From positions 1,674,001 through 1,738,000 of the forward strand of contig JAGTJL010000011.1 of assembly GCA_020746875.1 (NCBI GenBank): 64,000 bases of DNA, read 5' to 3'. The notes under the pieces are model-generated. The model made no database searches and was not told where the DNA came from. It was given only the letters and a program-made list of their open reading frames with translations. Each line of letters starts with the position of its first letter. The stretch's first letter is position 1. Made by a program: the position numbers and the translations under genes. This document shows, in pieces, positions 33,646-44,463 of this stretch. Source of the stretch: Rhexocercosporidium sp. MPI-PUGE-AT-0058 (taxonomy: Eukaryota; Ascomycota; Leotiomycetes; Helotiales).

Positions 33646-34480
33646 CGCAGTATTGTGAAATGGTGGTGATAGTGGGCCGCAATTAGTTTAGGACTTTTAG
33701 AAGATCTCGAATTTTGAACTTGGGTTTTCGACGGCAGAAAACCATATTAGGCTTAGCGTCAATAGAGGCGGCAGCGGGCAAGTTTCCTGGGTAACACGTG
33801 ATATGCGACAATTTCCAGGTTGTTAGGGTATGGAGGAACTCGGCACCAATCTATCCACCTAAGATTACTGTACTGGTTTGTTCTAGAGCATGTGCTGAAA
33901 AATGATCTATATTGCATCGCTATCGCACATTGACCGTAGCGAGGGGACAAAGTCAAAGTCAACAAGTCGTACCGGGGGTCATCGCTTATTTAATGGAGTC
34001 TTGATAACTCGCTTACAGAATGTGAGAGAGGGAGGGGAAATACTCAGTGGTTGAGACTCACTTTGAGACGATATCATTATCTTATATCTCTGAAATTTGT
34101 TCGTGGGCAAAGATTTTTAATTTAACATAGTGAAATTTCACTAAAAGGTATGGCAATACGAAATTTGTAGAGAGAGAGACCTGTTATATTTTTGTTTTCT
34201 ATCCTGACTGACTTTTCAATTCTTTTTGTTCTTTTGTTGTTTTGGGCATTGGAATTTCTAAGGGAAAAGATCCAAGGAAGAAACCAGAACCTCTCGTGCA
34301 AAATATTCGGCTGTGGATAGTGACGGTGCACTCGCAGAAATAAAGAAAGAAACCCCACCGTAGGGGTAAACATTGGTCTCTCTCTCACTGCAGAAATCAG
34401 TGTTCTATCGTACACCTATGTGAGTCAGAGTCATCATTAAGATATCCTCAGAAGGATACCAACCTAACGAATCAGTCTAC
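33646..34480. other. Intergenic, no gene recognised
   Basis: Upstream of the Nop6-like gene and downstream of the small minus-strand gene. Contains an acagagagag/agagag stretch near 34020-34040 only. Confidence 0.4.
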
Positions 34481-34699
34481 TCATGAGACTTCCATCTGGG
34501 ATGGCTTCGGTGGCTTGTGAGGCTCTGGCTTGTCGTCGGAATGACAGCTAGGCTTGGGTGGAGGCTTGGGTGGTGCTGCGTCCCGTCCATAGCCACCGCG
34601 GCCCATGGTGTGAGCCTGCTCGGGAGAGGGGCTTGCATGAGCGGCTCCGCTCGTGGGAATGTTAGCAAAGATGCCTTGGTCTGAGATGAACTGATCCAT
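34481..34699 (-). CDS. Small Pro/Gly-rich hypothetical protein
   Basis: 72 codons starting MDQFISDQGIFANIPTSG and containing TMGRGGYGR then PPKPPPKP and HKPPKPSQMEVS. A GRGGxG motif also occurs in short fungal proteins of the DUF3602/conidiation-related kind, but one copy is weak evidence. The upstream (ATC)n tract stays open in the same frame but would encode a run of Ile, so the ATG at 34699 is the likely start. No introns seen. Function unknown. Confidence 0.4.
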   Translation of the reverse strand: MDQFISDQGIFANIPTSGAAHASPSPEQAHTMGRGGYGRDAAPPKPPPKPSCHSDDKPEPHKPPKPSQMEVS

Positions 34700-34700
34700 A

Positions 34701-34752
<52 letters not shown>
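34701..34752. repeat. Trinucleotide microsatellite (ATG/ATC)n
   Basis: About 17 uninterrupted repeats of ATG on the plus strand (ATC-type on the minus strand), ending two bases before the start codon of the small minus-strand gene. Confidence 0.95.
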
Positions 34753-34753
<1 letters not shown>

Positions 34754-35802
34754 AGAATGAGTGCTAGTGATTGCAAGATACAAATATGAAAAGCAGAATG
34801 CTTCGGGGTCTATATAAAATCCGAAACTAACTGTCTCATAGCACGGAACAGTTAGTCTGAAATAACAGAGATATCTGTCAGTGTTCTAAAAGTGTTTATC
34901 GGAACATGAAGTGCTGTTTTCATTATTCTAATACTGTAATCAATCTGATAATACACTAGGGGCGTGGCAGCTATTTGATTGTATATTGCTGAGTAGTTCC
35001 GTCTCTAAGGCCATCAATAAAGAGACCCATATTGCAATATTTAGGCATAGGAGGAGTGATGCAAATTCCTAACCTTGAGCACAGAACGGACATCTCCCAC
35101 TATTTCTACAATTGTTTTTGAAACGACACACGTTTAAAGATCCCAGTCACCTTAATCCTCGAGGGGTGCTCATTAAACCATTGATGTTTGTATTTAAAGC
35201 TTGATAATCATGCCTTCTTGACTGTAGTGGCTAACGTCTACGCCTTCCACGACCAACCCATTCCATTGTCATTCGTGCCTGATTGAACAAATCTGCCACA
35301 GCCACGTGTACTCAAATGATCTCATTCTAGATAGGTATTTTCTCGTTAGCTTCGTGCATAGAAGATTGACTTCATCGCAGAGGGCCATTATTTCGTTGCT
35401 AGTTGTCCTCGCTCCGAATCTGCACTATCTTTTGTGATCGCCATTACACTGCCCAGAGCAGCATACCTAACCTTCCAAGTATTAAAGACACGTGTCTATA
35501 ATATAATATTGCTTCATGCAGAGCATAAATAAATTCCTGCTTGATTGACTCTTCTTTATGCATCGGAACAATGGTATCCTAGCTGTTCTATTATTGTATT
35601 CACACTTCCCAATCCTTAGACCAGATATGCAACAAAGAGTACAATTCATTTGTTGTTCTTTGTCTTTCTGATAAAATATAAACCATTTACTACTCGAGTG
35701 CCCAGTCTGATATTCAACATACACCTTCCGAAGTCATCACACAACTATTTGATATCAGTACATCATAGTTCACCATCTTCCATACTTCTCAATCACATCG
35801 TC
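34753..35802. other. Intergenic, no gene recognised
   Basis: Mildly AT-rich, with only short frames. Probably the upstream regions of both flanking small genes. Confidence 0.4.
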
Positions 35803-36687
35803 ATGCCTCCTGGAAGACATGATACCTGCCCATGCTGCTACACTTGGAAGAAGAGCCAGGATGCTGACGGCTATATCTGCAGAGGAGGCCATCACATGAT
35901 CAACGGAAGAGGAGAGACCCCTGGTGAAGCTGCCTGGGCAAAGCAGCAAGCTGCGGATAGGAAGAAAGCGGAAGACGAAGACGCAAAACGACAAGATCAA
36001 GAAAAACGTAGGGCAAAGCTCCAAGAAGAATAGGCACGCAAAATCAAGGACACTGCCGAGGCCGTTGCTGTCGACAAGAGAATAGAGAAAGAGCGTACCC
36101 GTCAAGTCGCGCATCAAAAGGTGGCTACTCCGGAGCCTATTCTCGAAACCGACGCTGCACGGGCAAGACGAGAGTCTCGTGAAAGAGAGGTCGAGGATCT
36201 CAAGGCAAGCCGTCTAAAGCAGGAAATTTCAGCCCGCGAATCACCTCTAGAAGTCAAACAGGCAACCAAGAGTACTTCACGAAAGAAGACCCATTCTTCT
36301 TCTCAGAAGGTCCCTGGCATGCCATCTGCTGCTCGCTAATCGGAGTTTGCCAAAACTCGCCAGCAGAGGCAGGATGAAGAGACCAGGATCAACAAGGAGA
36401 AAGAACAACAACGGCGTCAGGATTACTTGGATGCTGAGTCGGCTGCAGAGAGGTCGCAGGCATGGGCACGTATCAACGCTACACATGCAGCAGGCCCCTC
36501 TACCCCTATTTCTTCGCCTCAGACTACCAGGAGGCCTCAAGCCCTCCCGGCACCGCCTCTAGCCCCTGTGATCAAGCCCATGCCTTGAATGCATGCACCT
36601 GCCGAGACATCGAGAAGCCAGAGAGAGCCTGAACAAGTGCCAGCTGGAAGATCAAAACAGAAAGGGAGAGAGAAGGTGCCATGGTAG
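35803..36687 (+). pseudogene. Charged coiled-coil protein with three in-frame stops
   Basis: One frame runs from ATG 35803 to TAG 36685, interrupted only by TAG 36031, TAA 36337 and TGA 36586. The N-terminus has a Cys/His cluster (DTCPCCYTWKKSQDADGYIC..HH) that may bind zinc, followed by long Lys/Glu/Arg/Gln coiled-coil sequence (KKAEDEDAKRQDQEKRRAKLQEE, then DETRINKEKEQQRRQDY). The stops fit CAG, CAA and CGA codons changed by single C-to-T transitions. The frame on each side keeps the same composition, so the gene died recently by point mutation, or the truncated 76-residue product alone is made. No family recognised. Confidence 0.6.
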
Positions 36688-38519
36688 TAGACGATTCGGG
36701 ACTTTCTGGCAAGTCGAGAGCAGATTTTGCGTTTGCCGGGTTGGTCTTCGAAGTTCCGAATTTTGTCCTGAGAGATATAATCATCCGAGACTGTGGTTTT
36801 TTTCTTCTTTTCTTCTTTTCTTCTTTTCCAATTAGGTCCGTCGCTTTGGATCAGCAATGTATGGGTTAGTTAATGAACTCAGAGAGTAAATCCGCGGTGT
36901 GTTGTTTTCGCCGCTGGTGCTGTTGTTATTCCCCCGGAAGTTACAACTGCGTGATGCTAATGGGCTGCTGAAGTGATTACGATAGTCTGCTAGTATAGAC
37001 GTGATGCTCCTAGGCGACACAGGATCAGAGCCTGACTGTATGGATACAATGATATTCTTTTGCGAATACAGGAGTGCCATATAGAGAGTACCGAGGTATG
37101 GTGTTACTTATAATGCGGCGGGAATGGAATTGGCTACCCACCTACCTGAGCGACGCGAGCCCGCTTTCCCAGTATGAGGTCGCCTCTCGTTAGCTGTGTC
37201 AGGAGGGATGCAGCGGAGGTGCATGTGTATGTGTATGCGTATTGTATGTGCATGCGAACAAAACCTCGGGGGATTCTCAACTTGAAAAAGGCCCTGAATG
37301 AGCCTGGCTTTGATTCATAAAGGCCCATCATGCCAGAAGCATGCCAGCTAATTACCGCTGGCGAGCAACGACGCTACAATATCATCTTCTCCTGCAACTG
37401 CAACCTACCTCTCTAGGCACTTTCTGTTCACAATGCCAGCAGAGCGAATCTGATGCAGCTGCAAGACCAGGAGTGCAATTGTAAATACTGTACTACACCA
37501 GCTGTGTGGAGCGACAGCACTTCCTGTCACGCCAACGGTTCAGGTCCGCCTGCCTCTCAATCACCTCGACTCACTCTTCTCTCCAGTCTGTTCTTTATCA
37601 TACATACTAGTAAATAAGAAGCTATTTCCTCGCGTCAATCGTTCGCTGAATATCCATCCCATCTTATCTACCTCGGGGCCCTATGCACAGAAATCGAGGC
37701 TGAGTCTTTGTCAGCGTACGCTAGGTAGTACAAAAGAGAAGCATTTGCTTGTTCCTCAGTGGCGTTCTTCACATGTTAATACGAAGGTAATCGCACCAGT
37801 CAGTCAGACGTGTCGTCGCAGGGCTGAAGTCGGTGGCGTATTTGTTGCACGGTCAGTGTCTGTTGTGTAACGAGGTGGCGGCCAATTCTAGCGCCGTGGC
37901 TGAGATATCACGGCAGTCCACGACGTCCTCTGCATTCTCTATTGGATATTCGAGTTCGCCTTTCCTTCCTTTCCTTTCCTTTCCTTTCCTTTCATGCAAT
38001 GCAATGCATTCTGTTTTCGCACTTCACTGCCTGCCTCTGAACTTGGGCCTGGTATTGTCTCCATCTGGCCTCACGTCAGCAGCAGCAACCAAACCCCTCT
38101 CCCAGATCCTCTTGTGGTGGCTTCAACACCACCATGGCGATAAGCCACTCTGCCTTGTCCGATTGGCCGAGTCCGTTGTACTGTAGCGCAACAAGCTCGG
38201 TGCCCACCTTACCAGAGCCAGCTACCATGCTGTAATATATGTGGTAATCGACGCTGATGCAGAAGAAACGAGCCAGTACAGTGCACCGTCACATGCAATT
38301 GCTTACTGGCAAATGTCGAGTTTCATGCCATCTCTCTCTTGTTGGCTTTGAGAAAGCGCGACCGCCTTGACAAGGCAAGCATTCCTTGCATCAAGCATCA
38401 GCCGCAGCATTCCAACAACGGGGAAGAGAAAAGCGCTCACTTATATCCTCTCTCCCCTCATCCGCTTTTCTCCCAGAATCAAGCACCTTTGAGAATTTCG
38501 AACTCATCCAGTCTTCACC
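36688..38519. other. Intergenic with pyrimidine-rich tracts
   Basis: No gene recognised over 1.8 kb. Contains TTTCTTCTTTTCTTCTTTTC (about 36803-36829) and the CCTTT array at 37961-37993. The 38340-38519 part is the leader of the hydrolase gene. Confidence 0.45.
37961..37993. repeat. Pentamer pyrimidine tract (TTTCC)n
   Basis: About six TTTCC units in a row. It lies about 530 bp upstream of the hydrolase start codon; a promoter element is possible but unproven. Confidence 0.85.
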
Positions 38520-40517
38520 ATGAACGGATTCCGGACTAGAACCACTGGCCTTGGGCACTTCAACGCGAATCAGCCCTTTGGCAACAATCCCTTCATAAAT
38601 GTCCCGGCCGATGTAAACAGAAATCCTTTTCGGCTCGTCATGCTCGATCTAGGGTTTGTAATTCGCCTCCGCAAACTTCTCGTCAAGATCATACTTCCCA
38701 TGGGACCTTTAATCTCTGGACCTCTCGATGAATTGTATCCATCGACGTCGAACCTCAAAGATCTAGCTCTCCACACGATCCTCCTTGTCACGCAGATTAT
38801 GCTGCTGAGTTCGCTACCGGTTCTTGCTGTCCTGTTCTGGTTGGTACCAGGCGTGGTTCCCATTTTATTTCTCATCGCTTTCTGGATAGCAACATGGACC
38901 TTCATGAGGTTGCTGAACGGAGCACCAACCACAGAGTGTCTGGTTGGACTTCCCGAGGGTTTGGAACCTGTCAATAATGAGCATGAGTTATGGTTTTTTA
39001 TCAACGGAGTCGCAACTGGGTGTGTTGATTTCCATGAAATGTCAGAACTGTCCCCGGAGAGTTGCTGACTGGAACTAGGAAGAACTGGCTGCAATCGAAC
39101 CTCGACCTACTAGCTCGTACCTTCCAGTGAGTACTGCCAGACCTTCCTAGGGACGCTTAGCTTCGTTTAGGAATTAGCGATCTAAGTATCTTATCTCTGG
39201 TCATATCTTGGCTCGATCTCGGCACTTTCAATCCTTCTAGAGTTGACAATGCTGACTACCTCGAAGACGGGAGATTGTAGGAATTCATAATACCACGTGA
39301 GCGGTCCTACCAGAGGTTGTAGTTCGAGGCTAATAATCATCAGCTATGGTTTCTTGTTTGACCTCCTAGAATGTAAGTGGTCGAGAGAGAGCCGGTTATC
39401 CCCTTCTGAGATTGAAAAGTTGAAGAACACCTCCTAGTATCTCCTATCAACATTTGGGTTTCACTGTTGCAAGCTTCCCAGTTCGTGAGCTAACCCATTA
39501 TCCGCTACCTAGGCTTGATTCAACGAGATCTTGATTATAAATCTCGAGATATCCGTCAGGGAAGGGCACAAATTCGCGCCGCGCTCGCCGCACCTGCCAC
39601 TAAGAAACTTGTTCTCATCCTCCATTCACAGGTGCGTATTTAGTATGCCGTTCTCGGCCCCCGTGGTCTTGTTCTGAGGGCTCGAAGTCTCACTTTCCGA
39701 TTCCATATTTCAGCTGTATTCTCGCAATCTCTGCTCATGAACAAAATACTGACTGTGAAGTCCTCTGAAAGGGCGGAATTGAAGGATCCTCGATCCTTGA
39801 CTGGCTTCTAGCTGATATGTCCCACGAGGTAATCGGCAAACTCGAGATTTTCACTTTCGGTAATGCCGCTCGACATTTCAACAATCCGCTTGTTAGCAAA
39901 CCCTCATCACCTCTCGTTGACGAAAGCAAAGGGGCCCGAGGGGAGCGTGTGATCAAGTACATTGAGCAGCAAGTTGTCCTGGCTATAGCCATTTCCTACT
40001 TGTTGGGTGTCTCGGGAGTATTTTACTGCCAAAAGTGTCCCCGAGATAACTGTAAACGAGTAGTTGCTAACTTTACAATCATTGCAGCTATGCCAATACT
40101 GAAGACTTCGTTGCTAACCTTGGAGTACTGAGCTTCACAAGTCCTAAAGCACAGCCTTTCGCCGACGGTAATGCATTTTTCGGCTCTGTGTATACCAGGG
40201 AAGGGCCTGGCCATCTGCTCAATATGCACTATCTTGATAAGATGTTCACGATGGTGAACGGGCAAGTGGACGAAGACGGAAATTCATTCATGAACTCTTT
40301 AATTCCCAGCAGGTACATACCCAATCCAATGCTCTAGACAACCCAACACGACCTGACATGGACTGACACGACTGTATCTAGAAATTCGAGAGAAGACGTA
40401 AACGACCCTAGTCAGCGGAAAATGATCAAAGACGTTTCGAGATTGTGGCAGTATAGGAATGGGCGCAAGCCAGTGGATGAGGTTGGAGTTCCTCCAATCA
40501 GGCCAACGCCGCCTTGA
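38520..40517 (+). CDS. Alpha/beta-hydrolase (DUF676-like), membrane-associated
   Basis: Seven exons give 427 aa: 38520-39019, 39079-39126, 39314-39372, 39513-39631, 39772-39968, 40088-40312 and 40382-40517. Residues about 85-140 contain two hydrophobic segments. The hydrolase part has WFFINGVATGKNWLQSNL, YGFLFDLLECLIQRDL, the nucleophile elbow LILHSQGGIEG split exactly at intron 4, FTFGNAARHFNNP, YANTEDFVANLGVL and GPGHLLNMHYLD (a candidate catalytic His). Intron 5 (39969-40087) has a GC donor, GCAAGT, with acceptor TTGCAG; it is the only join that restores HYANTEDFV. The short exon 3 is less certain. Substrate unknown; relatives are annotated as lipase/serine esterase-like proteins. Confidence 0.8.
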
Positions 40518-41100
40518 GGTGGTGATACATGGTAAGGGGTAGTGATTCTTGGGCATGATTACACAAAGGACTTGTTTATGGCTCTCCAATTTTCCCTTCG
40601 TATTTATTTTTACGCATAATTAGGTTCAAGCGTATTATTTTGATTTTATTTCGACGACGCTATTTCGTTTTCTCGATAATCCCCCTCCGATCGTTCGAGT
40701 GCTACCTCTTTATGGTTGAGGCTTCGGGGACCTAATTTTGAGGATATGGCTCCCATTCTCGACGATGGTTAGGGGTAGAAGGACACATTTTTTCATTAGC
40801 ATCGGCGAACGAGAGAAATCCGAAGGCTGCAGAACATGCAACCATGACGAAAAAAGAACTAGACTTCGGGAACTTGCTCATGCGAATTCATGATGGATAG
40901 GCACTGTATGAAGCGAAGCCCAAGAACATGAGTCAGATAGACGTTCAACAATGTGACGTAAGCGCACGTACATGTCAGGCTTCTCTAGCTTGATGTACTC
41001 TTAGAGGTGACTTTGCTACGGGTTATAGCTCAAAGCTTCTAGATTGCGAACATGAAACAAGGTATCTGTGAAGTTATCAGAAATATGGATACTCAAATCG
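40518..41100. other. Intergenic, no gene recognised
   Basis: Convergent 3' flanks of the hydrolase and GH16 genes. Confidence 0.4.
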
Positions 41101-41866
41101 TCATGATGGTGTCTTACTTCCCGACGGCCCTGGCGAGCCCGACGAGCCTTCCATCTGCAAGTCCAAGATTCTGTTTCGAGGTCAGCGATTGCATGTAGAA
41201 TCTTAATTTCACCGGGTCAACTCATAGCCACATAGGTTTCCCAACGAATCCCCTGCCCGTCTGAGTAGTTACCAGCTTCCCGTCCAGATAGAATTTCACT
41301 CCGAGATCCTTCCCATTCAGATCTCTCAACTCGGTCTTGCACGTATGCCAATTCCCTGGATTGGGATAACTGACATCCTTCGCTGCAACCTGAGAGCTTG
41401 TGTTGAACGTGTTGAACGATATTTTACCGCTTCCCTTCCATTCAGCCAGGTCGATCTCGGGAGGCCAACCATCTACTGCTGTAAGCCAGAACGCGGGCCA
41501 CGTCCCTTTGGTAGTCGTAGCTTTGAAGTCGGCGATAAAGTCATAGCCGCCTGTACGCGACACATTGAACTTCTCCTTCGCGTGAACAGTGCCCGAGCGA
41601 TATTTCACCGGAATCGACTTCCCGCCTGAGCTGGCAGGCTTTTCGCCGCTTGAGGGAGAGGCGGTAAGAGAGAGCATTTTGTTGGCGATGCTGATTTTGG
41701 ATTTATCCATTCGCGCCGCGCCGTTGTGATCGGTGCCCCAGGGGTAGAGGTAGTTAAAGTCAGTGTCGAAAGCGGACTGCGAGTCGAAACAAGATTTCGG
41801 GATTATAGTTCGCACCCCGAAAGCTTCTCCGAGGAGGAGGGGTAGTATGAAAGAGTAACACTTCAT
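41101..41866 (-). CDS. Secreted GH16 beta-glucanase-like protein
   Basis: Start ATG 41866 gives a signal peptide (MKCYSFILPLLLGEAFG). The concanavalin-A-like fold carries the GH16 active-site motif PPEIDLAEW (ExDxxE) with TWPAFWLTA before it and NTFNTSSQ, NWHTCKTEL after it. Exon 1 ends at 41232 (GTGGCT donor) and exon 2 is 41170-41101, giving 234 aa ending LDLQMEGSSGSPGPSGSKTPS. This join drops two residues from the usual KPM(W/Y)LI..LQMEG, and without splicing the protein stops at 41222 after GKPMWL. The 3' end is therefore uncertain. GH16 enzymes cut beta-1,3/1,4-glucans or remodel cell walls. Confidence 0.75.
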
Positions 41867-42500
41867 GACGAACGACCGACAGCGATACACTCCTCGTTGG
41901 CAGGTTTCGAGGGAAAGGAAAGAGCATACATCTACTTGACGGCGGATCAGCTGTACAACTTCTAAAAGTGATACCCAGCCAGGCTATATGAACCTCATTG
42001 AAACAACCACTTTAGGCACCTAGCAGCCGTACCTTTGGTCCCAGAAACAGAGATTCGTCAACCTTGTGTTTGTTGACTTGACCCAGTGCTTCATCAGGTG
42101 TAAACGACGAAGTCCGATTGGAAGCGAGAATCCGACCGACCGTCCCAGATTACTCACTCTCGTGTATAAACCCGGTTCCAAAGATTTGAACTAATCAGAT
42201 AAACCGATGTTCAGGACTTACTGTACAAGAGAGGACGGAGCGGGGTCATCGACAATAACCGCAGTGCCTGCTCTGCTCGACTTTAGGCAGTGCGGCCCTG
42301 GATCGAAACTCTCAACGAAGCTTTTTAAAGTAATCATGTAGGTACGAGAGAAGTAACCCTGGTCCGAACTGTACAGATCTTTGTCCGACTTTCGCCCATG
42401 ATATTGCTCGCTGCTGTCTATGTATATATAGAAGCCATGAAGCTGTTCGCAATTGAACCCGGCTCAGCTCAGGTTGATTGTTCTAGAAGTTCACTGTACA
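41867..42500. promoter_or_regulatory. Shared divergent promoter of GH16 and GH131
   Basis: 634 bp separate the two divergent start codons. A TATA-like TATGTATATATAG lies at about 42419-42431, some 70 bp upstream of the GH131 start. No binding site for a specific regulator was identified. Confidence 0.5.
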
Positions 42501-43463
42501 ATGGCGATATTGTCGACGCGCTTCGTGACTGCACTTGTGGCAGCCTTTGCTAGCCTCTCAGAAGCAGCGCCAAACCATCCCAAGTCAGCCATAATTTGTC
42601 CCATAACCCTTGATGGCAGGGTGTCCCAAAGTACGACACTCGAAACCTTTAACACGGCCGCTTCTTCTTTCAACCCTGCCTACACCAAAGGCCAGAATCT
42701 GACCTGGTCGCAAATCCTCAAATTTCCCTATGTTTCGTCGTCTAGATTCGACGTCCCTGCGAAAAAGGCGCTAGAAGTGACCATCTCTGATGCCTCAATC
42801 TTCGTCCCAGGTGGCGGGCAGCAACAGATTGGATTCAGACGGGCAGGACTTCTCCTGGGGAACGGATCCGACGCATCGAACATCGGGGTGCAGACCTATC
42901 ACTGGAGTGTGATGCAGCCTAAGGATAAAGATAGAAGGATGAACTTGACACATGAGTACATGAACGTCTGGCATGAAACGAATGACTATTCCAGCAACCA
43001 TTTCTCACTCAATGCTGGAGTGATGTTGGAGCAGGACAAGCCGAAGGATGGGAACGTGACTACGACGGGCTTGGACAAGAGGCTGTGGAAGATATTGGAC
43101 AGAAAGAACAATGTTATCTGGACGACGAGGATTGAATGGGATGGATGGCAGAACTTTGCTATCAAGATAGATTACGATAAAAAGTAAGTTGTGTTTGGCA
43201 ACCCGCTCCGCTGGGCTCAGCTAACATGGGCCAGCACCATCCAAGTCTTCTACTCGACAAGGAATGACAAGCTCAAGGCAGTGACAGAGCCACTCCCGAA
43301 TGACAATACTGGTGGCGGCCAGTACCAGATTGGTGTATTAAAAAAGCCTACTGAGACTGCGAGTGTTGTATTGGATGGATATCAAGAGAGCAACATTGAC
43401 GAGGGGCAAATCTACGGAGGCATCTTCATTGAGAACAGTAAGGAAGGATGTATTTCCAAGTAG
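42501..43463 (+). CDS. Secreted GH131 beta-glucanase
   Basis: Exons 42501-43183 and 43235-43463 give 303 aa. The signal peptide is MAILSTRFVTALVAAFASLSEA. The mature part matches family GH131, fungal enzymes with broad beta-1,3/1,6 and beta-1,4-glucanase activity: CPITLDGRV, FNPAYTKGQNLTWSQI, SIFVPGGGQQQIGFRRAGLL, YNVWHE-like NVWHETNDYSSNHF, IEWDGWQNFAIKIDY and GGQYQIGVLKKPT. The intron (GTAAGT..GCCAG) joins K-N in frame. It stands head-to-head with the GH16 gene, so the pair may be co-expressed during plant biomass use. No cellulose-binding module. Confidence 0.9.
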
Positions 43464-44118
43464 AGAAATGCCAGAATCGTGTATGCAGTTCAACTAGGAA
43501 CCACCGCGAATTGAACCCGAACAAACTTGGAAGCTCGATTATTCCTATCTTCAGCGAGACTTTTACCCTTTTGTAATAGGATCATGCCAATCTGAGGGAG
43601 GTCGGAAGTATTCATCGCGTTTCGAGAAGAGCGAAGATGAGTGATGGAGCCCGAACGCAATCGTTCCCAGCCATGTTCCACCGCATATTTCCTCATCAGA
43701 CGCCTGGACAGCTCTGGTCCTTGTACACAAACAAAAGAGCAAATGCTGAGTGTTCAAGTACGCACTTGACAACCTCCATACTCGCATCCTGAGGTTTTTT
43801 TCGTAAAACACGGGATGCTGTTCTTCGGAAGTTCCAGCTCACACGGTTGCGAAAAGTGCCGTTTGAAGCAAATAAGAGATGTCCGCGAGAAAAATATAAA
43901 TGCACATGTAGAAGCAGGTAGATTTTCTTTTCCCAACCATGACCCAGTGCTATGCCACGAAAACCCAGCCCAGTATAAGTACAATCCCGAAGCCTAACCG
44001 CATCTCCGGTCGATGCTCCTATTATAATGGTGGCATCGTTCGTTCGGTCGTCGCTTGAATTGCTGCCAAACTTGTAAAACGCATCTTCCAACCACCACTC
44101 CGCACAGCTCTCACCAAC
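43464..44118. other. Intergenic, no gene recognised
   Basis: Convergent 3' flanks of GH131 and Sec61 gamma. Overlapping minus frames (43490-44091) have no recognisable domain. Confidence 0.4.
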
Positions 44119-44463
44119 CTATGCCCCTCCCACTAGGATGTTATTGACGGGAATGTGAACTGAAGTCGAGTGTTAGTAGATGTTGCTGCTTCGTTCGGGA
44201 AGCACTGACTGAGCTTGACCAAGTACCCAACCGCGCCCATGACGAGGAAACCAACACCAACTGCCTGCGAAATCTTGAGGAATTCGCGTCCATCGGCTAT
44301 GAGATGGTCAGCATGCGATCAAAGGTAGAGTCGCTCTAGAAGCGGGCGCATGGCTGGCGTGGATTGGGGGATGCATACGCTTCGTGCACCTGTTTAAGAA
44401 TTGGGTTCCATCTCTGACGAAGTCGCGGGGAATGTCCATGAACTCTTGGATTTGGTCGGACAT
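44119..44463 (-). CDS. SSS1: Sec61 gamma subunit (Sss1) of the ER translocon
   Basis: Exons 44463-44379, 44296-44210 and 44159-44119 give 70 aa, the normal length. The sequence reads MSDQIQEFMDIPRDFVRDG, then NRCTKPDGREF, the single membrane helix GVGFLVMGAVGYLVKL and the conserved end IHIPVNNILVGGA. This tail-anchored SecE/Sec61 gamma protein clamps the Sec61 channel in the endoplasmic reticulum and is essential in yeast. All three joins are supported by the conserved sequence across them. Introns have standard ends (GTATGC, GTCAGT; TAG, CAG). Confidence 0.95.

Noticed and set aside
32897..33658. Long plus-strand frames opposite the Nop6-like gene
   Set aside because: Antisense reading of the Lys/Glu-rich exon (giving Leu/Phe/Ser-rich sequence).
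43490..44091. Overlapping minus frames downstream of GH131
   Set aside because: Several frames of similar length overlap, none with a domain; likely 3' flanks of GH131 and SSS1.
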